Positions 36,123 to 44,251 of a stretch of DNA of 64,000 nt are shown piece by piece. The stretch lies in assembly GCF_000026045.1 (NCBI RefSeq), contig NC_007426.1, positions 868,001-932,000 on the forward strand, in the 5' to 3' direction. This DNA comes from Natronomonas pharaonis DSM 2160 (GTDB taxonomy: Archaea > Halobacteriota > Halobacteria > Halobacteriales > Haloarculaceae). The translations under genes and the position numbers were made by a program. Under the pieces are notes generated by a model, which was not told the DNA's origin, ran no database searches, and was given only the letters and a program-made list of their open reading frames with translations. Each line of letters begins with the position of its first letter. Positions within the stretch are counted from its first letter, which is position 1.

Positions 36123-37562
36123 ATGCCCTCCCCTGGCCCGCCACGTGGGACGACGCGCCCCCTCACCTTCGCCCCGATGTTCTTGGCGAACCTGCTGCCG
36201 CTCGTGGGAGTCGTTTGGCTCGACTGGAGCGCGGAAACACTGGTCATAATATACGTCGTCGAAGTCTTGGTCGTCTTCCCGCTTGCCGGTCTGAAAGCGC
36301 TCTTTGCTCAACAGCCCCCGAAAGAAGACCGCGAAAGCGGCGTCATCAGTGTCACAGAGAGCGACCTCGTCGACAAACACGGCAGCGTGACCATTCACGA
36401 GCGGCTCCCGCCGGTGTATCCGCGGAATCTCCCGTTTGCATCCAACGTCATCGCGTTCACCGTCTGGGTCGCCATCTTCGTCGGCGTCGCCATCTCGGGG
36501 CTTGGCCCGCTTGCTGATGCCGTTCATATCCCGACAGTCCTCGTCGCCGTGGGCGGACTGCTCATCGGCCATGTTGTCGAGCTGTGGCGGGAGTACTTCG
36601 GCCAGCGCCGCTATGAAGACGTTTCGCCGTATGCAGTCGTTGAAACCCCCGCCAGACAGGCGTTTTTGCTGATGTTCCTCCTGATTGTGCTGCCGCAGAC
36701 CCAACCGACCGCTGGCACGTTCGTGCTGGGCGCGTTCGTCTTTGTCAAGCTGCTCGTCGATTGGTCCGGGTTCCGCGCCGAACGCGGCGGTGGCGGCCGG
36801 CTTACCGGCTGGCTTTCCGGCCCCGAGCCGGACGCCGAAGCGTCTGCGGCAGCGCCGGAGCCGCCGTCGGTGCCCGATGCGGACCCATCGGAGGTCGTTG
36901 CGACGAGCCGCCGGTCGGCAGCCCTCGCTGCCGCAAGCGCGGCGCTCACGAAGCGGGCCCCGTTCCACGTTCCCTACCTGTTCGTCCTGTGGGTGCTCGT
37001 CAGTGCGTTCGGCCTTGGCGGCGACGCGTCGCCGCTTGCTGCCCTCGCGGTCACGGGCATCATCATCGGACTCTTCGGCGTCATCGTCGCCGGCGACGTT
37101 CTCGAAGAGATACTCCGCCACGACGCGATGGAGTATCGCCGCTGTGGCGACCACCTCGTTGCCTACGATACCCGGCTTGAGACGCCGCAGTGGGCAGCCC
37201 CCGTCGACACGCTCCGCGGTGTTGACCTCGTCTGCGACCGCTTTGCCGACCGGTATTACGGAACGCGAACGGTCACCGTCACGACCGGCTGGGGCGACAG
37301 CGAAACCGAGCGCCTTGTCGGTCCGGTTGACGACCCCGAAACGCTCGTTGCGGCGTTCGAACTCCCGATTAGCGACACCGACCTCACGCCGTTCGACAGG
37401 CGGGTCGGCGCAGCGGTGGTGGCCGGAGCAGTGCTCGTGGTTGTTGCCGCTGCTGCAATGGCTTTTCTGCCGTCCGTGCCGCCCGGTGGGCTGTTCTACC
37501 TGTTTTTCCTTTTTCCGGTCGTCGCGCTCACGCTGCGCGGAGTGTGGCGGCTGGGGTACTAG
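36123..37562 (+). CDS. DUF6498-type membrane protein
   Basis: The 479-residue protein has about seven hydrophobic segments. Early blocks PLVGVVWLDWSAETLVIIYVVEVLVVFPLAGLKALF resemble the DUF6498 family. The C-terminal part has a cytoplasmic PH-like stretch (LRGVDLVCDRFADRYYGTRTVTV) and then two more helices. Function unknown. It ends directly against the minus-strand gene at 37563. Confidence 0.72.
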   Translation: MPSPGPPRGTTRPLTFAPMFLANLLPLVGVVWLDWSAETLVIIYVVEVLVVFPLAGLKALFAQQPPKEDRESGVISVTESDLVDKHGSVTIHERLPPVYPRNLPFASNVIAFTVWVAIFVGVAISGLGPLADAVHIPTVLVAVGGLLIGHVVELWREYFGQRRYEDVSPYAVVETPARQAFLLMFLLIVLPQTQPTAGTFVLGAFVFVKLLVDWSGFRAERGGGGRLTGWLSGPEPDAEASAAAPEPPSVPDADPSEVVATSRRSAALAAASAALTKRAPFHVPYLFVLWVLVSAFGLGGDASPLAALAVTGIIIGLFGVIVAGDVLEEILRHDAMEYRRCGDHLVAYDTRLETPQWAAPVDTLRGVDLVCDRFADRYYGTRTVTVTTGWGDSETERLVGPVDDPETLVAAFELPISDTDLTPFDRRVGAAVVAGAVLVVVAAAAMAFLPSVPPGGLFYLFFLFPVVALTLRGVWRLGY

Positions 37563-37754
37563 CTAGTTCGATACTGCGGCTACTGCGTCTGCTGCGGTCG
37601 TCCCGACCTGCTCGTAGAAGTGTCCACGGAGGCTGTTGGCGTGCTGTGACATCTGTGTCACGACCACGATTCGGTCCGGTTCGACGGTGAACACGATGTC
37701 GAGGTCCGTCCCGAAGAACGTCCCACGCATGATGAACTTCGTTTCATCGTACAA
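37563..37754 (-). CDS. Small hypothetical protein, 63 residues
   Basis: The peptide MYDETKFIMRGTFFGTDLDIVFTVEPDRIVVVTQM... is a compact beta-rich domain with no membrane segment or cysteines. The stop abuts the stop of the DUF6498-type gene. It could be a truncated or complete small regulatory protein; I do not recognise it. Confidence 0.5.
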   Translation of the reverse strand: MYDETKFIMRGTFFGTDLDIVFTVEPDRIVVVTQMSQHANSLRGHFYEQVGTTAADAVAAVSN

Positions 37755-37866
37755 CCCCTCGTTATTTAACGGACATGATATGTAAATAGCTACGGTGTAG
37801 GTAGCCGGTCCCTATCCTAAGTTAGATGGGTACAAAAATAATTGTTTTGGCAGCCTAACCACGGCG

Positions 37867-39186
37867 TCAGTCCGAACGCCGCTTGTCGCCCGCGATGCGG
37901 ACTCCGTCGGGCAACTCCGGTTCCGGCTTCCGGCCGAGCGTCAGCGCCCGCTCGGTGAACGTCAACTCGTCCGAAGCGGCCAGTGGTTTCTCTATCTCCT
38001 CGTAGTCGACCACGAGGTCGCCGCCGTCGGCCTCCATCCGGACCGCACACAGCTGATACGACGGGTAGAACACGGGTGGAAGTACGCCGATGACGCCGTC
38101 GCGCCGGTGGAGCCGCTTCAACCACGTGCCCGTGTTGACGAGTGCGCCGCCGTCGACGTGCTGTACCATCGGTCGGTGCGTGTGCCCGTAGCAGAACACC
38201 GACGCGTCCGGATTGGCATCGAAGACCTCCTCGGCGGCCTCTTGATACGGTGTTTCGGCGTCGACGGTGAGGTCCGTCTCGAAGACGCCGAATCGGTCTA
38301 CCGTCTTCGTGATGTCGCGCCTGATGAGATACAGCGGAATCCCGACAAGTACCAGCAGCCCCGCGATAACGACGTTACCGACGAGCAGAAACCACGCGGT
38401 CGTTCCCGCGGGACCGAGTTCCGTGAGGAACGCCTCTGTCTGTTCGACCGGCAGTGAAATAACACCGGCGAGGTCCATTCCTGCCGCGATGGCGACAAGC
38501 GCAGCGATATTGAATATCAGCAGGAACGGCAGCAACGCATACCGCAACAGCGGGTTCATTTCGCGATAGAAGTACTTCGAGAACACCCATGATGGCACCC
38601 GCTCGGTCGGTGTGACTGCCTGGACGTCTTTGAGCCAGTTGTAGCGGCCACGGTCCGAGAGGTGACCGGCCCGACTCACGACCTGTGTGTTGTAGTGGTA
38701 GCCCAGCGGCTTGTCGTACGGGTTGCCCCAGTCTTCGATGTGGTTGTTCGCATCCCGCTGGTGGCCGTGTTCGAAATGTACCACGTGGTCGCCGACACGG
38801 CGTTCGATGGACTGGCCCTGTATGAGGTCGACGTTGTACTCGGCGAACCGCTCGACGTAGGCGTCGTAGGCGGCGAGTTCGTGGTCGTGGTTCCCCGGCA
38901 GCAGCGTAATCTGTACCTGCTCGCCGGTCGCTCGAAGCTGTTCGAAGAGCTTCGGGTACGTCGCCACAAGGTGGTCGAACTTCTCGACGCCGTCGAGCCC
39001 GGTGAACTCCCAGAGACCGAATGCGTCGCCGTTGATGACGAGTTCGATGTCATCGTCAGTCGCTCTGAGCCGTTCGAGAAACGCGAGCAATTCATCGAGG
39101 AACGGAACCTCCTCTAGCTGTTCGTCACCGCCGATATGTAGGTCACTGATGACGTAGTAGACCCGGTCATCGGCAGTCTCCTCCAT
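37867..39186 (-). CDS. Metallophosphoesterase with membrane hairpin insert
   Basis: The 439-residue enzyme has calcineurin-like metal motifs VISDLHIGGD (about 10), INGDAFGLWE, LLPGNHDHE (about 97), FEHGHQRD and CYGHTHRP (about 344). Between the fourth and fifth motifs two hydrophobic segments (about residues 215-240 and 265-290) are inserted into the catalytic domain. The enzyme is therefore probably membrane-anchored. Substrate unknown: phosphoesters or nucleic acids. Confidence 0.85.
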   Translation of the reverse strand: MEETADDRVYYVISDLHIGGDEQLEEVPFLDELLAFLERLRATDDDIELVINGDAFGLWEFTGLDGVEKFDHLVATYPKLFEQLRATGEQVQITLLPGNHDHELAAYDAYVERFAEYNVDLIQGQSIERRVGDHVVHFEHGHQRDANNHIEDWGNPYDKPLGYHYNTQVVSRAGHLSDRGRYNWLKDVQAVTPTERVPSWVFSKYFYREMNPLLRYALLPFLLIFNIAALVAIAAGMDLAGVISLPVEQTEAFLTELGPAGTTAWFLLVGNVVIAGLLVLVGIPLYLIRRDITKTVDRFGVFETDLTVDAETPYQEAAEEVFDANPDASVFCYGHTHRPMVQHVDGGALVNTGTWLKRLHRRDGVIGVLPPVFYPSYQLCAVRMEADGGDLVVDYEEIEKPLAASDELTFTERALTLGRKPEPELPDGVRIAGDKRRSD

Positions 39187-39281
39187 AGGTACTCCACCCG
39201 CCCAACTAGTAAAACTCTTTTTCTCGATGGAATCACCGTGTGGTGGCAGTATTTACGGTCCCGTGAGCCGAACGGCCGGTA

Positions 39282-40406
39282 ATGGAGCTGACAGACGAAC
39301 AGCGGATGATTCAGGAGACGGTTCGGGAGTTCGTCGACGAGGACGTATCCGAGAACGTTGAGTCGGCCGACAAAGCCCAGGCGTTTCCTGAAGATATCTG
39401 GGATGCCCTCGCCGAACTCGACTTGACGGGGCTCACCGTCCCTGAGCGGTACGGTGGCTTCGACGCCGACGAAGTCACCTACAGCATCGTCAACGAGGAG
39501 CTCGCTCGCGGCCATCTCGCAGTCGCGACGGCGCTTTCCGTTCACGGCCTCGCAACATCGTGTATCCGGCAGTTCGGCTCCGCGGAACAGCAGGACCGCT
39601 GGCTTTCGGAGATGGTCGACGGCCGACCGGTCGGTGCCTTCGCGCTGTCGGAGCCGGACGCCGGGTCGAACCCCGCCGAAATGTCTACTGAAGCGGTCAA
39701 AGACGGCGACGAGTACGTTATCAACGGTAAAAAACAGTGGATTACGAACGGGGAACGCTCCGGTGTCGTCATTCTCTTTGCGAAGACTGACCGCGACGAC
39801 CCCAATACGGTCACACAGTTTCTTGTCCCGAAGGATGTTGAGGGGCTAGAGGTCGGCAAGAAGGAAGACAAACTCGGCCTACGCGCCAGCGACACGACGA
39901 CGCTTCTCTTTGACGATGTCCGAATCCCCGCGGAGAACCGCCTTACGGAGGTCGGCGACGGGCTCCAAGCCGCCTTCTCTATCCTGACTGGTGGCCGCAT
40001 CGCCATCGCTGCACAGGCTGTCGGGCTCGCACAGGCCGCGCTTGACGATGCCGTCGAGTACGCCAACGACCGCGAGCAGTTCGGCAAGCCGCTCATCGAA
40101 CACCAGGCCATCGCTCACAAACTGGCCGATATGCAGACGGACATACAAGCCGCTCGTCTTCTAACCCGCGACGCCGCCCGGAAGAACGAAACTGGGGTCG
40201 ACCCGAAGGCCGCGAGCATGGCGAAATACTTCGCCAGCGAGACTGCCGTCGATGTCGCCAACGAAGCCGTTCAGGTCCACGGTGGCTACGGCTACACCAA
40301 GGACTTCGATGTCGAACGCTACTACCGGGACGCCAAAATCACGACCATCTACGAGGGGACCTCGGAGATTCAAAAGAAGGTCATCGCTCGCCACCTCAAA
40401 CAATAG
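39282..40406 (+). CDS. Acyl-CoA dehydrogenase
   Basis: The 374-residue flavoenzyme begins MELTDEQRMIQETVREFVDEDV. It has FAD/substrate blocks GAFALSEPDAGSNPAE and GKKQWITNG, then the catalytic base Glu in ITTIYEGTSEIQ and a CoA-domain C-terminus IARHLKQ. It introduces the 2,3-double bond in fatty or branched acyl-CoA. No companion ETF or enoyl-CoA hydratase is adjacent, so chain length is unknown. A 3-hydroxyacyl-CoA dehydrogenase lies 19 kb away. Confidence 0.93.
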   Translation: MELTDEQRMIQETVREFVDEDVSENVESADKAQAFPEDIWDALAELDLTGLTVPERYGGFDADEVTYSIVNEELARGHLAVATALSVHGLATSCIRQFGSAEQQDRWLSEMVDGRPVGAFALSEPDAGSNPAEMSTEAVKDGDEYVINGKKQWITNGERSGVVILFAKTDRDDPNTVTQFLVPKDVEGLEVGKKEDKLGLRASDTTTLLFDDVRIPAENRLTEVGDGLQAAFSILTGGRIAIAAQAVGLAQAALDDAVEYANDREQFGKPLIEHQAIAHKLADMQTDIQAARLLTRDAARKNETGVDPKAASMAKYFASETAVDVANEAVQVHGGYGYTKDFDVERYYRDAKITTIYEGTSEIQKKVIARHLKQ

Positions 40407-40469
40407 GAGAAGCTGGCCGGTCTCCCCACGACGGCAAGACCTATGGCTGTCCTCGCGTAATCGACGATA

Positions 40470-41417
40470 ATGTCGCTGCTGGAGGCCATCGCGGAGCTGC
40501 ACGTCATCCCCTACACGGACGTGCTCGCGTGGGTGGTGATGGCCGCCTTCATCGCCGGCGTCGCCGCCGACTACCGCGATAACCTGCTCGCCGCCCGCCG
40601 ACTGACGGCGGGTGCGTGGTGGCTGTTTGCGGTGTTTTGGTTCGTTCTCATCCAGCATTTCGCCTTCGTCCATCGGAGCGTCGTCCAGACGGTGTTGATC
40701 CTCATCGCCGTGCCGGCCTGTTTGTACGTGGGCTGGCTCGTCTTTGCGGGCCGGGACTCGCTGTTGACGCTTTCGCGTGCGGTGGCGTTTATGACCGTCA
40801 TCTACCTGCCCTTTGAGACCTCGGAGCTTGCTCGCGGGCTCCTCATCGAGGCGGTCGCCTTCCAGACGGCAACGGTCATCGACGCGCTGTCGCTCGCCGA
40901 CGGCATGGAATACATGCAGGACCCCGATGAGGGGTCGACGCTGATGAACACCTTCTGGTTCCCCGAAACCGGCCGCGCCTCTCGGGTCGTCTTCGAGTGT
41001 ACCGGCATCGGCGCGATGTCGATATTTGGCGGCCTCATCGCCGCCGTCAACGCGCCCCTGCGCCGGAAGGCGGTTGGCATCGCCCTCTCGATTTCGATAA
41101 TCTGGGTGCTCAACATCGGCCGCAACGTCTTCATCGCCTTGGCGAACGGCTACCAGTGGTTCGCCTACTCGTGGCTCGAAGGTCCGATAATGGCGCTTTT
41201 CGGGCTGACCGACCCGGCCCGCGTGTCGTTTTTCGTCGCCGACCGGGTGCTCGCACAGCTGCTTGCGGTCGTCGCGTTGGCAGGGCTGGCGTGGTTCATC
41301 GCCCGCTGGGTACCGGAACTGCTGGATATCGCCGAAGAACTGCTCTCGATTGTCGGCATCGATGTCGAGCTTCACCACCCGTCGGTCGACCGAACTGATA
41401 CCGACCCCGCCGACTGA
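40470..41417 (+). CDS. artA: Archaeosortase A
   Basis: This 315-residue polytopic protein (about eight hydrophobic segments) carries the exosortase/archaeosortase catalytic signature: Cys177 in FECTGIGAMS, Arg218 in LNIGRNVFIA and an Arg-containing SFFVADRV segment near 251-259. ArtA removes the C-terminal PGF-CTERM helix of surface proteins and links them to a lipid at the cell surface (known from Haloferax). ArtA of this length and layout is the usual haloarchaeal form. It is followed after one base by the Tat-leader gene at 41419. Confidence 0.9.
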   Translation: MSLLEAIAELHVIPYTDVLAWVVMAAFIAGVAADYRDNLLAARRLTAGAWWLFAVFWFVLIQHFAFVHRSVVQTVLILIAVPACLYVGWLVFAGRDSLLTLSRAVAFMTVIYLPFETSELARGLLIEAVAFQTATVIDALSLADGMEYMQDPDEGSTLMNTFWFPETGRASRVVFECTGIGAMSIFGGLIAAVNAPLRRKAVGIALSISIIWVLNIGRNVFIALANGYQWFAYSWLEGPIMALFGLTDPARVSFFVADRVLAQLLAVVALAGLAWFIARWVPELLDIAEELLSIVGIDVELHHPSVDRTDTDPAD

Positions 41418-41418
41418 G

Positions 41419-42423
41419 ATGGCTGATAACGAACCCACACAGCACGGCGACTCCGAAACACCGACGATAACTCGCCGCCGACTGCTGGCAGCGGGCGGTG
41501 GTGGCGCGTTGGCGGCCGCTGGCGGCGGCGTGGTCTACAACACCCAACTCGGATACGGCCGGTTTACTGGGACGAACCTCCGCAAGCAGGACCTCGACCC
41601 GGTTGTCACCGAGCGGCTCGACCCTACCTTCGATGAGACACTGGGTGAGGGACATATCCGGACAGACGACGCAGCGCTGGTCGCTGATGGCGACCGGCTC
41701 CCGTTTGACGCCGACCGCGACGCCGTCGCCAGCGTCGACAGACACATTGCCGCTAACGACCGTCTGCTCGCACTTTGGGAGGACCTCGCGGCGCTGGACC
41801 GCGGTGAGTTTACAATCGAGTCCAGTACCCCATCGGCATTCTTCGACCGTATCGCTGGGGCGACAGCCCGGCCGGAAACCGTGACGGCAATCCGCGGCCG
41901 CTGGGACCAAACTGTCGATGTGGACCTCGTCGAGCGGTTCGCTGCGACCGACCCTGCCGACCCACGGGCGCTCGTCGATGGATTGGCCGACGCCTTCGAG
42001 CGACACACCGATTACGACATCCCGCGGTACCTTGCCGGGGCTATCGAGGACAACGTGCTGTTCGGTGCTGTCGACCTTCGTTCCCGGTTCGAAGCTGCTG
42101 TCGATTTCGAGTCGTTGCTCGCCGACGACCCCCGTATTTTCTGCTGGGAACTCACCTACCGCGCCATCGAGGCGCTACACGCTGTCGAGGCAGCCGAACA
42201 GACCCTCCCGGTCGCAGCCTGCTACGTCAGCGACCGCCGACACAAGCACGTCTACACCGGTGTCGTGAGCGCTGTGCGAGATGAGGGAACGCTCGTATTG
42301 CCGATGACGTTTCTCGACTACACAGCCGTATTGCTTGACGACACGCCGGGCTTTTCGCGGCTGTTCGGTGACGGGCTGGCGGCCTACGACCGCGACCACC
42401 GAGCTGACGAGATATACTGGTAG
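41419..42423 (+). CDS. Tat-exported protein of unknown function, downstream of artA
   Basis: From ATG 41419, one base after the artA stop, this 334-residue protein begins with polar residues and then TITRRRLLAAGGGGALAAAGGG, a twin-arginine leader without a lipobox. The mature part is acidic with HKHVYTGVVSAVRDEG near the end and no recognisable domain. Co-transcription with artA suggests a surface-related role (inference). Confidence 0.75.
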   Translation: MADNEPTQHGDSETPTITRRRLLAAGGGGALAAAGGGVVYNTQLGYGRFTGTNLRKQDLDPVVTERLDPTFDETLGEGHIRTDDAALVADGDRLPFDADRDAVASVDRHIAANDRLLALWEDLAALDRGEFTIESSTPSAFFDRIAGATARPETVTAIRGRWDQTVDVDLVERFAATDPADPRALVDGLADAFERHTDYDIPRYLAGAIEDNVLFGAVDLRSRFEAAVDFESLLADDPRIFCWELTYRAIEALHAVEAAEQTLPVAACYVSDRRHKHVYTGVVSAVRDEGTLVLPMTFLDYTAVLLDDTPGFSRLFGDGLAAYDRDHRADEIYW

Positions 42424-42465
42424 CTGTAGCCGCTGTCGGTGTATCGCTCAGCTCGACACCGCGAC

Positions 42466-42480
42466 AGGTATTTATATCTG
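42466..42480 (+). promoter_or_regulatory. TATA box of the pilin-like gene
   Basis: GGTATTTATATC is centred about 26 nt before ATG 42500, giving a leaderless transcript. Confidence 0.55.
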
Positions 42481-42499
42481 CTGCTAATAGTCTCAACAA

Positions 42500-43261
42500 A
42501 TGGTCCCCGAGCGCCGCGGTGCTGTTCCGGTCACCGGCGTTGCCTTCCTCGTCGCCATCACGCTCATCCTTGCGACGACAGCGTCGGTGTTCGTTTTTGG
42601 TATCGGCGACGATGGTATCGCCGACGAGGCGGTCCCGTCGGCCGCCTTCGATACCGCAACCGAGTCGACGACGCTAACGCTGACCCACGAAAGCGGCGAC
42701 ACCATCGACGGCGACCGGCTCGAAGTTCAGGGCGGCGTCAATACAGACGTTCCCGAGACAGTCGCCGCGGGGAGCCGAATCGAGACGACGCCAATCGAAG
42801 ACGAGGTCAGGCTCGTCTGGCACGGTGATGATATCAGCGCCACGCTGACGACCGTCGAAACCGACTCCGTCGACCTCTCGGAGTTGTCGGCGTTTGTCAT
42901 CGAGTCATTCGCTGTCGATGACAGCGACTGCCCCAGCGGTACTGCAAACATCGATGCGACCATCCGAAACACCGGTGAAGTAACTCACGAACAGGACATC
43001 AAGCTGTATCTGGTCTACGATGATGGGGAAGACGAGCTGTTTGAGACGCGAACGCTGGAGCTTGCCCCCGGTGAGACGGAGGAGATATCCGAGACACGTA
43101 GCTGCAATGAGTTTGAGGACAATCCCGACGCGGTCCGCCTCGAAACCGAAGACGACGAGGCGGTCGAGGACCTCGCCGGTTTCGGCGTTCTCGTCGCGCT
43201 CATTGCAATCGGGCTGGCGCTTGTACGTTTTAGCCGGCTGGGCCGTTCGAAGAACGCGTGA
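42500..43261 (+). CDS. Pilin-like protein with CARDB-type domain and C-terminal AGF-type sorting signal
   Basis: The 253-residue protein begins MVPERRGAVPVTGVAFLVA with a hydrophobic helix, like archaeal type IV pilin N-termini. The middle is acidic beta-rich, including IDATIRNTGEVTHEQDIKLYLVYD, a CARDB-like fold with Cys (DSDCPSG and RSCNEF). The end is GFGVLVALIAIGLALVRFSRLGRSKN, the layout of the ArtA-recognised C-terminal signal (motif, helix, basic residues) but with AGF instead of PGF. Archaeosortase A lies just upstream at 40470. Confidence 0.72.
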   Translation: MVPERRGAVPVTGVAFLVAITLILATTASVFVFGIGDDGIADEAVPSAAFDTATESTTLTLTHESGDTIDGDRLEVQGGVNTDVPETVAAGSRIETTPIEDEVRLVWHGDDISATLTTVETDSVDLSELSAFVIESFAVDDSDCPSGTANIDATIRNTGEVTHEQDIKLYLVYDDGEDELFETRTLELAPGETEEISETRSCNEFEDNPDAVRLETEDDEAVEDLAGFGVLVALIAIGLALVRFSRLGRSKNA

Positions 43262-43311
43262 ACCTCAGCGTGTCAGGATACGTGTCTGAATTCTTATAAA
43301 AACGCCGGCTG

Positions 43312-43653
43312 CTACTGCATCGTCTGTGCCCCGACGTACATCCCGACAATCAACGCGACAGCACCGAACAGGATGATGCCTCCGCCCAGCTTCTTATCGT
43401 GGTGTCTCCAGAGCTGTACGCCACAGAATATAGAGACGACACCGAAGAGCGGCGGCAGGAAGCCGAAAGCGATGACGCCGCTGATGCCGCCGATTCCGAG
43501 ATACCCCTTTTCCCCGATGTCGAACCGGCTTTCCGGTTCACCGGAGACCCGCGACGACGTATCCCCTGTGGCGCTGCTGGAAAACTGCGCTCCACACGAG
43601 GGACAGAAGTCATCCTCGGAGCTGACTTCGGTCCCACAGTTGCCACATTCCAC
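43312..43653 (-). CDS. Zinc-ribbon membrane protein
   Basis: The 113-residue protein starts with a CxxC...CxxC zinc ribbon (ECGNCGTEV and CPSCG), a short linker, and two hydrophobic helices (about 50-75 and 88-108). This arrangement is common in haloarchaea and has no assigned function. It is followed 11 bases upstream by the gene at 43665 on the same strand. Confidence 0.75.
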   Translation of the reverse strand: MECGNCGTEVSSEDDFCPSCGAQFSSSATGDTSSRVSGEPESRFDIGEKGYLGIGGISGVIAFGFLPPLFGVVSIFCGVQLWRHHDKKLGGGIILFGAVALIVGMYVGAQTMQ

Positions 43654-43664
43654 GCACTGCCACC

Positions 43665-43967
43665 TCAGTTGTCCACCTTCTTTGCGACTTTTTCCGTCCG
43701 CTGCTGCTGAGTTGACGAGCCGTGGGCCGCCACCCGCTGCTGTCCAGTTGCAACCGCATCAGCAATGACTTTGTATCCGAGCCCGGCGGTTCCAGCCGCG
43801 ATGATACTGAATCCGATAAGTGCCAGCACGATGCCGGCAACCGGCGACTCGAGCATCAACCCGACACCGACGAGCGCGAAGAACACTCCCGAGAGGACAA
43901 TGAGTATCCCAGTCGCAATGTGCTTGAACCCGTACACTATCGCGTCAGTAGTGTTAACAGCCTCCAT
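43665..43967 (-). CDS. Small membrane protein, function unknown
   Basis: This 100-residue protein has two hydrophobic helices (about 15-37 and 45-70) and a Gln-rich basic tail (QQRVAAHGSSTQQQRTEKVAKKVDN). It is likely co-transcribed with the zinc-ribbon membrane protein 11 bases downstream. No family recognised. Confidence 0.65.
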   Translation of the reverse strand: MEAVNTTDAIVYGFKHIATGILIVLSGVFFALVGVGLMLESPVAGIVLALIGFSIIAAGTAGLGYKVIADAVATGQQRVAAHGSSTQQQRTEKVAKKVDN

Positions 43968-44169
43968 ACGACGGCTGCGAACGGGTGGATAAAAACGCTT
44001 TTGCTTTGTACAGGTTACTGAACTATTGTCCTAATTCGTCGGACATACGACAACATCGATGCTTGTTACCATGACTGCGTTTTGTCTCACAGAGATGTCC
44101 CTTCTTCCTGATTGGGCGAGTCCACAAGAACGTCGGCCACTGCGGACGAATTGAACCCCTGCATACTGA

Positions 44170-44184
44170 ACGCGTATATTAAAC
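44170..44184 (+). promoter_or_regulatory. TATA box upstream of the 7TM histidine kinase
   Basis: CGTATATTAAAC at 44173-44184 is the only good TATA candidate in the 284-base gap 43968-44251; no gene is seen there otherwise. A start near 44205 would leave a 45-nt leader. Confidence 0.4.
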
Positions 44185-44251
44185 TTCAGCCGATACATAC
44201 CATCTGCATCAGAGACACGCAGTCCACCGAAGCCTTGCCGACCGTAGTTGG

